Assembly: GCA_000711775.1 (NCBI GenBank)
Contig: ARYC01001529.1
Coordinates: forward strand, 22,289-86,288
DNA: 64,000 nucleotides
From: Oxytricha trifallax
Taxonomy: Eukaryota; Ciliophora; Spirotrichea; Sporadotrichida; Oxytrichidae
Direction of reading: 5' to 3'
The notes beneath the pieces were generated by a model that was not told the DNA's origin, searched no databases, and saw only the letters and a program-made list of their open reading frames with translations. This document shows positions 48,201 to 57,400 of this stretch, piece after piece; within the stretch, counting starts at the first letter, position 1, and every line of letters starts with the position of its first letter. A program made the position numbers and the translations under genes.

Positions 48201-51200
48201 CTTTCATATTCCTTCCTTGAGTCTTTAGTTTTATGAACTGACAACTTATCAACGAATAGAATAATCTCTGAGTCAGCGTACTTATCTCTGAGTTATTGCA
48301 AGAACTTAATATATTATTCAGTCTTTATAGAACGAGGGTGAATAATATAAGTCTCGAATTACTCTACCTCTTGTACCAAGACCTTGATATAAAAGTATTG
48401 AATGTAAATACAGCTTCATCAGCGTGTTTGAACTTTATATTATCCTCTTAAGACCTCTGCATTTAATCGAATATATAATTTAAATTAGTCTTATAAAATG
48501 GAACATTAAAGTCAATCACTCTCTTAATGCGATTGACTGTCTTGTATGATATTCCATTCTTTTTATATATGTTCGCTATAGATTAAGCAGAGATGTGAAG
48601 CTCAGGAAATTGGCAATGAAACATCACAACCCTCTAGGCTAGTGAGAAATGAGCTCAGTATTTAAGAGTCTTATCATTAATAAGATAGTCAATATGATGC
48701 TGCTAAAACTTTAAGGGTCTCTTCGGCTTAGAAATAAAATGCTATCTTTTTAAATTCAATGCTAATAGACAGTGAGTCCTCACAGTTGCTGGAGATTTAT
48801 GTAGTAGCCTTGCTATAGACGTATAATTCAGAACAGGCTTGAGTTATTCACTATATCCATCACATCCATAGCACAACTTAAACAATAAATCTATATACTC
48901 ACTGTCATTAACTAACCCCAAACCTAGCATATACTCACTTAAAATACTAATATTTAAACATTAAACTCCTACATAAACCCTATTAAAACCCTAATAAAGA
49001 ATGCAATTATTGTATACTTTTATCAATCAAAAACTCAATCAAACTACTGAAGGGGTTTTGGGGTTTTGGGGTTTTGAATGTAGTCAAATTATTCCTCTAC
49101 TATTTCTTCGTTTTTATTTTAGAGACTAGTGTCATGGGCATCATCCGAATCTTTTAATAAATATTTGACATAAAATTTCATTATAGAAAATGCATATTAA
49201 ATAATTACACATATTTTCACACTTTGAATAATTTTATAATTTGCATATAAATATCTTTATGCTCAGTTTCTTCAAAGTTCTCTGAAATAAAACTGAGCAA
49301 GATAGCCAAGAATTAATTTTTATCTTAAAACTCAATCTCTTTTGTTATTTTGTTCATAAATCAATTTATAAGAAATATTTGCTTAAGAATAAGTTAAGGA
49401 CCATAATATTTCCAAAAATAATCAGAGATACGAAGTAAACTGAAGCCCCAAAGCCATCCTTGTCAATAAACTGTATCAATATTGAGTTCCAATTTTCAGC
49501 AGTCAGCATCACGAATATAGTAATCAGTGAATAGGCAAATGAGTTAAAATTGAATCTAAACGAGTTGTCTTCATTATCAGGAATAGGCCCACTGAAAAAC
49601 TGCATCCCAATCAATGAATAAATGAAAATTAGAAGAAACATTAACAAGCCCAAATTTGCAATTGAAGAAAATGAACTTAAGACTGTTTGAAGCAACTTCT
49701 TAAGTGTAGTCCAAGATTTTACGATTTTAAATATTCTTAAAAGTCTGAAAGCTCTGAGCACAGTAAGAACCTTAGAACCAGCATTCACAAATTCAAGGAG
49801 ACCAACTATAACTATGATTGCATCAAAACCATTAAAACCATCTTAAGCATATTTCTTTATTCCTAAGCCCATTATTTTGAGAACCATTTCGCAGGCGAAT
49901 ATAAACATCTTAATTTATAATCAAAGCAATTTAATTAAATAATAAAACCCTTCTTTTCATATTTCAAACATATTCAAGTCAAAAAATAAAGTTTAACCAG
50001 CTTTACATTAAATATTAAAATTTTAGATATTAAGCAATTAACAATTAATTATACGTTAATTATTTACATCGAAGCATCAATTATAGATTGTAGGGTTTAA
50101 CTTGTAGAATATTATAATTTGTAAGTTTACAAGTAAGTGTAGAATTCCCATAATTTACAGCATCAGTTAGTTTATCTGGCATATTGTAATGTTCCATTGC
50201 CATAAAAATTGTATTAATCATAATGAGTACAATAATTGTGATATTAAAAGGTTTTGATTCAACCAACTCAAAAGTCAATCTCTTAAGTTTTTTATATTTT
50301 TATTTTGCAGTAGTTTTCTCTTTCTAAGCTTTTTCTTCTGATAATTTTAAAGAATTTTAGTTTGCTACATTGGAATTTTATTATTTTGGAAGCATGTCTT
50401 AAATCTATTATTGAGAGAGACTGTCAAATTAGTTATTTTCTAGGATTTCTTACTGTGGAGAGTTTTGATCTGACTTATTTTTCTCAATAATTTGTACCGC
50501 ACTACTGGACTTATTAATAATGATATGGACCATATGATAAATTAGCAGTAATTAAAAAATATCGTGACTCAATTCCTTTAACTACTTCCAAAGCATGCGA
50601 AAAACCTTCATTAAATTTAGCAGAATTTTCTTAAATTTCAGCAACATGTTTCTAGGGGCTATTAGGAGTTTCATCCTACATTTTTTATAGAACAGCATTT
50701 TATTTCATTTTTTCAATCAAATTTCTCTAACTCTATTCTTAAAACTAGGCATTTAAGTAACTGAACTGAACTGCTACCATTAGGTTTAAAATGAAAAATG
50801 CTCCGAACACCACAATCAATATGAAAACTATGTCATAGCCAACTGTACCGGTTGCACTTCTAATTTTGTACATAGTATCAGTCCATCCCTCTAGTGTGAT
50901 GATTATAAAGATGTTCAGTACACTCTTCAGTATGTTGTCAAAAGATGTCACTTCATAATCTGGATTGCCTATATATCGACAGACCCATGCACCCGGACAA
51001 GAATCATCAATTTTACAAAAATAATCATTCCCATCGTGGCCTTTTTAAACATTCCCTTCTTCATCTACACATCGATTTTAGAGTAATCCTCCAAAAAGTT
51101 AAGTTGCAATGGTTCCAAACATAACTAGGAAGAAAGAAAACAGCACAAGTATATCGAAGAGTGTTGGAAGTGAGTTCAAAAGCGATTAAACGAGTCTTCG

Positions 51201-52587
51201 CATGCCAGGCATTGAATTTATTGTACGTAGAGGCCTCAAAATACGAATAACTCTAATTGCACTAACATTATTAGCTGTTACTACTTTTGAGACCCAGCCC
51301 ATAATTACCACAATAAAGTCTAACTAAAAAGAAATTAATCATTAAAAATAAACTTACAATGTTCCAAGCATCCCTTAAATAACTGTAAGGCCTTAGAGCA
51401 AATCCCATTGCGACTACTTTCAAGCACATTTCTGTTGTAAAAATGACTAAGAAAATGTAATCTGCTAGAATTTAATAATCTAGTTAATCTAGGTTAGGGT
51501 CATCGATAGCCAAAAAGACACAATTTACTATAATTGTGAACAAAATGAACCTATCGAACCATCTAAAATACGAGTGATTGTTAATATCTTAATTTTATGA
51601 TTTATGAGGATGATTAAAATAATTTAGACTTAATTTTAAGTAATATCTTTTTAGGAAAATCCAAAATTAATAAAATTTAAGAAGCTTTTAATTTTACACT
51701 TGGTTAAAATTCCAAAAATGCATCCCTTATTGTTGATTTATTATAAGTATTTTCAATGAAAGTGATTTCAGATCGATATCCAACATTCATGTTTACAATG
51801 TTGAATAATTTAACTTACTAATTTAGAACTATTCTTATCATTTTGTCTCTAAATGGATTTGTGACTGTGAGACAAAACAAAGACACCGTGGCATAATTCC
51901 TTTGATTATCTTATTCTGTTATTCTCTTAGGTGGCTCAATTACAATCTGCTTATTGAAACCAGACATCTACACGTTATTTGTTAATATTACTAGAAGGAA
52001 ATAAAATATATTTTTGTAGTAATGATTTATAATAATTTGATGGAGCTGTTCACCCATCATATTCTTAGCATTAAATTGTGTATTTTATCACAGGAATATT
52101 TCAACTGAATATCAAAAATTAATTATTACAGAACTGCAATTTTTTTAAATACAAAAATGAAATATACTCATATAATTATAATAAAACATGAGATAAACAC
52201 CTATACATGTTTCAAAGCTTTGATTATAAATAGATTTGTTATAATTAATTTCTAATAAATAACTTTCATAATGTAAATTAACATCTTTGATTGCTGGAAT
52301 TACTATAGAATAAGTAAAAGATCTTAATGCTTAATATGTTTCTACCACTAATTACATTTCTTACTATTTATTATATATAGTATTTTCCCTTTTAAACTAA
52401 ACTAAAGTAATATATCTTACTTTCTATAGTTCTTTCTACTATTGATACAATCGTTAGTTATCGAATTACTTTCTCTTTTGCGGATTAGTGAAGTCTAAAA
52501 AGAAGATGTATTTATTACGATTAATTTATTACAATCTTGATAGGTCTCCTCATCGTTAGATGAGTCACTCTCGTCCACTTTGTTCAT
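33232..52587 (-). CDS. Four-domain voltage-gated calcium channel alpha subunit (germline, interrupted)
   Basis: Minus strand, ATG at 52587 (MNKVDESDSSNDEETYQD), last coding near 33.23 kb. All four channel repeats are readable. I: S4 VIRILRPLRTINSMPGMRR, pore TLEGWTDTMYKI (50.9 kb). II: S4 VLRAFRLLRIFKIVKSW, pore TAENWNSIL (49.5 kb). III: S4 LRGFRALRALRPLRMV (43.3 kb), pore TLENWPATLFAAIDS (42.6 kb). IV: S4 ALRIIRVARLLR (41.7 kb), pore STGENWNGIMHDC (36.0 kb), S6 FLNVFIAVIYENF. Glutamate in all four filters predicts calcium selectivity; ciliate relatives act in ciliary membranes. The C-terminal region (LPPPLGYEGQKIEQ) resembles Cav post-S6 segments. At least five IESs and three TBEs break the gene. 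The 3' end is approximate. Confidence 0.85.
35745..35978. other. 234-bp IES in channel domain IV, pointer AATC
   Basis: AATC at 35741-35744 and 35975-35978. Removal gives IIYWIAFQLVTHYIFLNVF across the pore-S6 segment. Confidence 0.75.
36207..36273. other. 67-bp IES in channel domain IV, pointer GCTATA
   Basis: GCTATA at 36201-36206 and 36268-36273. Together with removal of the adjacent TBE it yields LWLSMGNIANVGMLLFLIFF at the S4-S5/S5 junction. The TBE starts 2 bp beyond the pointer. Confidence 0.85.
36380..37861 (-). CDS. TBE copy 1 zinc-finger/kinase protein ('57 kDa' ORF)
   Basis: Minus strand from ATG at 37861 (MAVNLNRRAALLGSGQSML). Two C2H2 fingers: FQCEDCQNFFSTESSLKRH and YQCTTCMKSYTHSAKVKKH. 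A protein-kinase domain follows: GYVHRDLKPENIMLN (catalytic loop) and VVIDFNRALR, where DFG is DFN. A frame change is needed between the two fingers (near 37.5 kb), so this copy is decaying. Role in transposition unknown. The 3' end is uncertain. It is divergent from the 22-kDa ORF. Confidence 0.75.
38428..39232 (+). CDS. TBE copy 1 '22 kDa' ORF
   Basis: ATG at 38428, TGA at 39230-39232. A 36-nt intron (GTAAGA...TACAG, near 38542-38577) separates MESLNDQIKK... from VGLFFPTMEGTKISF. The core PEISVTNLYEDAM and KLTERIFFFGVLGTIKEDYL is shared with the copies at 47152 and 58356. Function unknown; the ORF is conserved in TBEs. It ends 11 bp before the convergent transposase stop. Confidence 0.75.
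39243..40275 (-). pseudogene. TBE copy 1 '42 kDa' DDE transposase, frameshifted
   Basis: Minus strand from ATG at 40275 to TGA at 39245-39243. Catalytic blocks: IKFVYSDEAVFTFNTF (first D) and a region homologous to FVDNLSVHK and NGIEFYW. One T is missing near 39.54 kb relative to copy 5 (CTGTTGTTGAT versus CTGTTTGTTGAT), breaking the frame at the second catalytic Asp. A second frame change lies near 40.16 kb. The Trp in KYWAHFPLD is intact. The enzyme family is implicated in TBE and IES excision in Oxytricha. Confidence 0.75.
40441..41660. mobile_element. TBE copy 2, internally deleted (1.2 kb)
   Basis: The left end is CAAAACCCCAAAACCCC (40441-40457); the right end is GGGGTTTTGAGGTTTTT (41644-41660). 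ATT duplications are at 40438-40440 and 41661-41663. The subterminal inverted repeat (TTAATGAGTTTTATATGTG) differs from the other copies, so this is a third subfamily. The body retains the GGTACC-rich region between the kinase and 22-kDa genes and no complete ORF. One ATT left after removal gives ARLLRIKASKGLR in the channel S4. Confidence 0.9.
41775..41858. other. 84-bp IES in channel domain IV, pointer AATTTATTC
   Basis: AATTTATTC at 41766-41774 and 41850-41858. Removal converts the interrupted reading into FLETWNKFDFVIVILSLV (S2-S3). Confidence 0.9.
43403..43448. other. 46-bp IES in channel domain III, pointer AAGCAT
   Basis: AAGCAT at 43397-43402 and 43443-43448. Removal gives GFAMGKDAYLKDPWNILDF. 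Confidence 0.9.
44340..44930. other. AT-rich insert in the channel II-III linker
   Basis: No coding signal for about 590 bp between coding-like linker segments (one at about 44.93-45.12 kb reads KVGVSEASKNNGEAYSSN). Probably an IES; no pointer resolved. Confidence 0.45.
45290..46681 (-). pseudogene. TBE copy 3 zinc-finger/kinase gene
   Basis: ATG at 46681 (MSANLLRRAALLRSS-like). The kinase loop GYVHRDLKPENIMID and FFIDFNKE are readable. Compared with copy 4 it lacks the segment around the first finger's second half and has lost the normal stop, so the 3' limit is arbitrary. Confidence 0.65.
46885..46930. promoter_or_regulatory. 46-bp palindrome between divergent TBE genes (copy 3)
   Basis: Near-perfect inverted repeat beginning AGGAGGTCCTCCAAAT, with the axis at about 46907. 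It lies between the ATG at 46681 and the ATG at 47152. An equivalent stands at 58089-58134 in copy 4. Confidence 0.8.
47152..47943 (+). pseudogene. TBE copy 3 '22 kDa' ORF, frameshifted
   Basis: ATG at 47152, TGA at 47941-47943. Same core as copy 4 (SEEKKAFKSNEIRMIEIPN). Indels near 47.33 kb (after ISF) and further on break the frame. Confidence 0.65.
47950..48930 (-). pseudogene. TBE copy 3 '42 kDa' transposase, deleted and with TGA at the Trp position
   Basis: ATG at 48930, stop TGA at 47952-47950. About 95 bp present in copy 4 (59550-59640) is missing near 48356, removing part of the DDE core. The codon at 48657-48655, which is Trp in copies 1 and 5 (KYWAHF), is TGA. A C-run at 48128-48136 adds another frame change. 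Confidence 0.75.
49314..49390. other. 77-bp IES at end of channel domain II S6, pointer AAGAAT
   Basis: AAGAAT at 49308-49313 and 49385-49390. Removal gives GNIMVLNLFLAILLSFISEN, the expected S6. Confidence 0.9.
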
Positions 52588-52807
52588 AATTAATCAAATT
52601 ATTATATTTATACTTATATTATTCATAATATTATATTAACACTATAGTAATAATATTTATGCTGAGCATATGATAATTATCTCAGCATGAGATGTGAAAA
52701 ATATGTTTTATTTTTAATGTTTGTAAGAATCTAAACTATTTATCTAAATAAATATAATTTTTATATTCAATATTTATCAACAATCATTTACGTATATTTA
52801 TCTGTAT

Positions 52808-53050
52808 TCATTGAGGTTTCTGCAGCTTTGGGATGTTGTCTGCTGCGGTGTTATTGCCAAGTATTTATTTATTTTACAAAGAAATTTATTATATATAATT
52901 AATTTAATGTAATATTTATTGTATAATAGTTCTGTCTCTTGGAGCTGCAGGGGAGGCACCATCAAGTGAGATAAGTTCTTCACTCTTCAACTCATCCTTA
53001 TCTTCATCTGAGTCGTATTTCAAGTGCTTTGCACTGCCATAAATAATGTA
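52808..53050 (-). CDS. 3' end of an unrecognised gene
   Basis: Minus-strand coding with TGA at 52810-52808. Reads KHLKYDSDEDKDELKSEELI, then an IES at 52870-52920, then LGNNTAADNIPKLQKPQ. An acidic tail of otherwise unknown protein. It could be the 3' end of the GC-richer gene next to it, but composition differs and no join was found. Confidence 0.5.
52870..52920. other. 51-bp IES, pointer TATTTATT
   Basis: TATTTATT at 52862-52869 and 52913-52920. The join keeps the frame open (TIIQQILGNNTAADN). Confidence 0.65.
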
Positions 53051-53109
53051 GATTTAAACCTCATTATATAATATAAGAATTATAGTAATTCATCATAATT
53101 TATAAAACC

Positions 53110-54210
53110 TCAATGCTGTTATTTACAATTTTTTGTAGAAGATAAAAATTAAATCTAAAACAATTACTCTTAGCTTAATAGCTGCTCCTGCATCTCCCGG
53201 TCCAGGTCGTTGATCTCTGCGCATTCTCCATCCTTTGGTCTGAATTTTGATGCTTCCTTCATTAACGAATCGACGGTGTCCTTGGTGAGGGCGGGCTTGA
53301 ATCTCTGCAGAAACTGAGGGGGAGGTGGGGGGCGCTCTGCATGCATCAGCATGGCCAGGTCCTTCTTGAATCTCTTCATGACGCCAGGTAGTTGGAATAT
53401 TCAAAATCACTCGACTCTCAGAGTCCTCATAAGTCGGCTCCATGCAGTGAGTGTCCTAATGTATGCGACCTTAAGCCAACGCATGTAGAGTGCTGCCCCC
53501 AAACAGGCCAGTTTGACTGTCATAGACTAGGGTGCCAAGAATCATGATTTAGAAGGGTTTATTCTGGTACACTTTAGCACTAGAGTGGTATGAATTTCAC
53601 TAAGGAGCAATGCACTAGAGCTTCGTGCTTTGGCATAAGATTTTAGTGCCTTTGGCTACTCATGAGTATTCAGGATGCCAACTGGCTTGGTGGATGAGCC
53701 AACGGTATCTGGACAGCAGGCGTTCTTGAAATAATTGCTGGGACTCGCCCCCTGATCGCTTTGGGCTCCTTCCCTAAATCTCGCTATCAAATACTATTGT
53801 TTAAGCTTACCTGGTGAGAGGAGGCGAAGCATCTAAAGTAGGATCCAAGAAGTCACCATGGTTTGGTAATGAGTCGAATCATCATGAGAGCCTCCAATAT
53901 GGCGCCCGCCATCTTCCCTTCCCATTTTCACAGTTGCATGCAAGGCCTCGTCCACTAGTTTCGAATAGGAGAGCGTGGAGCGCGTGCCGAGAATGCTACT
54001 CACCACGTGTCAATGGCCCCCATGACTTTTATTTGCTATCTAAATGTTGCTGATGAGAATGTTTAGGCGCTGTTTGAAAGATGTCTTTGTTAGCAGGAGG
54101 TCGTCAAACTCAAGATGGTCAAGCAGCAGATCCTCTGAGGGGTCCTCTAGCAGCTATGGGTCGTTTTGCTGGCTGAGCGGGGCGTTAGAATTAAGGAGCA
54201 GTAGGTTCAT
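53110..54210 (-). pseudogene. GC-richer coding relic, unrecognised protein
   Basis: Minus strand from ATG at 54210 (MNLLLLNSNAPLSQQNDPQ). It is open for about 65 codons to an in-frame TGA (after NKSHGGH), then continues in the same frame for about 145 codons (LVDEALHATVKMGREDGG; YFKNACCPDTVGSSTKPVGI). A one-base change near 53.58 kb leads to YQNKPFQIMILGTLVYDS. A second change near 53.39 kb leads to MKRFKKDLAMLMHAERPPPP and DREMQEQLLS. Higher G+C than its surroundings, like the island at 4.3-6.1 kb. No family recognised. Either a recently decayed gene or a gene with sequencing indels. Confidence 0.5.
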
Positions 54211-54298
54211 ATTTTGGATTTGTGACTTTCTTAAGGATTCTTAAGTAATATTATAGAGGGGTAGCAGTTTATAATAATTAAATATCCAATTCGTCATA

Positions 54299-54376
54299 TT
54301 GGTAGCTTTAGTAGAATAGCCTCTACTACTACTACTACTGCTACAGGACCCTCTTCTAAATTACTAAAGCTACCAA
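54299..54376. repeat. 15-bp perfect inverted repeat around a CTA-repeat
   Basis: TTGGTAGCTTTAGTA (54299-54313) and its reverse complement (54362-54376) enclose 48 bp that include CTACTACTACTACTACTG. It lies just past the 3' region of the VPS10 gene. Confidence 0.8.
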
Positions 54377-54419
54377 AATTAATTATTAGAATAATTAAAT
54401 CTTGATTAATTTAATACGT

Positions 54420-57400
54420 CACCCATATCTTGTAAATAACTGACTTGGGGTTTTATATAACCATGTCTACCATTTGAGTCTTCCTCGTCAGAACTCTCAC
54501 CTAAACTCTCTGGGGCTTAAGTGAAATTCTTGGTGTAATCTTTCTTGCCAGATGGACGGCCTCTGCCGTTATTCACTAATAATCATACAAAGTATTATAA
54601 TTACTGTGATTATATAAGGCATGTATAAATTGCCTGTGGCTCTTTGGAAATAGCCTGTAATTTTATCTTTAAGATCTTTGGGATCAGGAATTGGCAAAGC
54701 AATTACAATAGCCTCAACTAGGGGCCATCCGAAGTATAAAATTGCTCCAATAATGATTAAATAGGCGATTGTGTGAACAGACATAAATGATACTGGTTTA
54801 AATAATAACCACTAAAAGAAATCTAATTCAGAAAACATTATAAAAAGATAATATTTCTTACTGCTGAGCAGGAGTAGACGATTGGATTTAAATCGAGACC
54901 ACCAACGCATTTATTGCCAGGCACTTTACGGTAGCCCTGTGAAACAGTATAGTAACCGTATTATGAGCACATTGCTTGTTATGAAGCACTCAACTCATTT
55001 ATTAAATTAATTTATGAATAAAAACATGCCGAATTTCTATATATATATATATAACTAAAATCTACAAAGGACATTGAAATTATATTAAAATAAATCGAAT
55101 TGGCTTTATCTGATGGGTGAGTGAGCCAATTTTCCTTGATACATTGATTATTGTTATTGGGATCTTTAGTGAAGCCGTAATCGCATTCATAATCAATTTC
55201 AGTGCACTGGCAGTAAGATCTTAAGATTTTTCTCTCAAGTTCCTCTCCATTGAAGCACTCAGCTTCACGCTTTCTTCTGATGTATGTAACCTACTGACCA
55301 AGGAAACATTTCATTTCTCCGTGTCTAATAATTCATATAGATTAGGATATTCATTAGATACGTTTTTATTGAAGTTAGAAATATGGCTATATGTCTGCCA
55401 TCGAATGGAGTCCATAGCTCGTAGTCAGAATCAGTGTCGCCTGGTCTATCAGCACCCTTGCATTGAGGTTCGTGGAGTGACTTAAAGTCAAGAGTGAAAA
55501 TCATGCCCTTGGGCTTGTCATTTGCTCGAAGATATTAATATCCATAGACTACGAATTAAATATATCTCAATAAGTTAATTAAGTGTATCAAAATGTTATT
55601 AACATAATTGAAATTAATTGGAAAGTATATATAAAATTAAAAATATGTAAAACTGTAATAAAATATCTATTAAAAATCAAAAATAACAATTAGATATTTG
55701 CAAAGAATATATAATTGCAATTTTTTAGTATCTAACATAGTGACACACATTGAATATATATTTTAAAGAAACTGAAGTGAAAATTATTTATTAATTTATT
55801 ACTTATTGCTATTGATATTTGATTATACTTCATTAATGTTTAATCTTTACCCATAGAAAGTTTCACTTATCAATAAAATTCATTGAGCTATTTTATTAAA
55901 GAATTTTATTTATAGTTCCTGTTCTTTAATATTAAAATTCCTGTGAGACACTCATTGGTTCAATGATGATATTAGTGACCATAAATGGAGTGTCAGAAAT
56001 TTCAAGGCTGTGCCAAGTTAATCCCTCATTATAACTGTAAATAACTTCTTTTGTTTACTCGTTATTCTTTGCCATAACAATTAGGCCACCGTGATCACCT
56101 ACTTCATAAATGTAAGAACCTTTCTTTACTTCCATAAAGTTATAATCAAAGGATTATTGTAAAATTACTCAACTAATAATTTAATTTATAAGGCCTCCAT
56201 CTCTTGAAAGATAAGTATTTATAATAGGTAATAAAACAAAGATATAAATAAATTATGATTTTTTAATAGAATTTATAAGTATTTGCATTCAAAACCTCAA
56301 AACCATTTCAGTAGTTTGATTGAGAAAGTAGACTATTAAAGCATACTTTACTAGGGTTTTAATAGGGTTTATGTAGGGGTTTAATGTTTAAAAATTAGTA
56401 ATTTAAGTTAGTATAACAAGCGAGTTTTTAAAATATCTCACACAAACATAAGCTTAGAGTCATGTGGCAGTTCTCTGAATTTTATTTTTCTAAGTTGATG
56501 TTTGATTGTTTCTATTGTTTGTTAATTCTCTTAGCTTGGCTTGATAATAGTTGAGTATGCAAGTTCTCTGAGACCTCCATTTATTTTATTTTTATCGAGA
56601 TCTTGTTTGATTCTCTGCTTAGAATCTCTCTCACCCCTGCAGCTAAAGTAATCGTTTCTTGGCATGTCACTCTCATTATTATTACTGCTAGAGCCCAGAT
56701 ATCCCATTAAGTGTCTCCATCTCTCCAATCCTCTCTCTCTGGGAAATATCCAGGAGTGCCGTATACATTTCCTTATGCAGAGGCTTGCACTCTTTGAGCT
56801 CTGTTGAAGTCAATAATATAAACTCTAAGAGGCTGAAAGTTCATCATGATGTTCTCTGGCTTTAAGTCTCTATGAACATAACCTAGCTTGTGAAGCTCTT
56901 CAATTCCTTCAACTATCTGCTATACTATCTAGCTAATTTATCTCTGACATCTATTGTCAGATAAGAATTCTCTGTAAGTCATTTCAAGTAAAGGAAGCCT
57001 GAAGGCTACATGATCTTTACCAAGTAAAATAGCATCAAGCTATATGATATGCCTGCACTCATTTAACTTTGCCTTTTAAAGAGCATAATACTCATTTGCA
57101 AATTCCATTTGGAACTTGTCATCAGCAAGGAAGTAATTGAATGGATATATCTTATAAGCATATTAGTCATCATTAATGACTCTCTTCTCTATTTTATCCT
57201 CTAGAGTGAGATACCTTTCTAGACAAGAATCTAAGTCAATGTTTTTTAGTATTGAAATCTTCATTGCCTCTATTTTTACCATAATTTTATTGATCTCAGA
57301 GACTGGAAAATTCTTGACTGCTTTCTTCATTTTAACTTACTTCTAGACTTCAACTCTAAGAGATTCCACTAGGTTTCTTGATCTTCTCTTTTAGAGGAAT

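Larger units (their letters stand above)
45124..49076 (-). mobile_element. TBE copy 3, 3.95 kb, in the channel II-III linker
   Basis: The left end is CAAAACCCCAAAACCCT. The right end is a longer G4T4 tract (49052-49076, three G4 runs and three T4 runs). AAT duplications are at 45121-45123 and 49077-49079. The subterminal inverted repeat TCAGTAGTTTGATTGAG is shared with copy 4. All three TBE genes are present but damaged. Confidence 0.95.
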
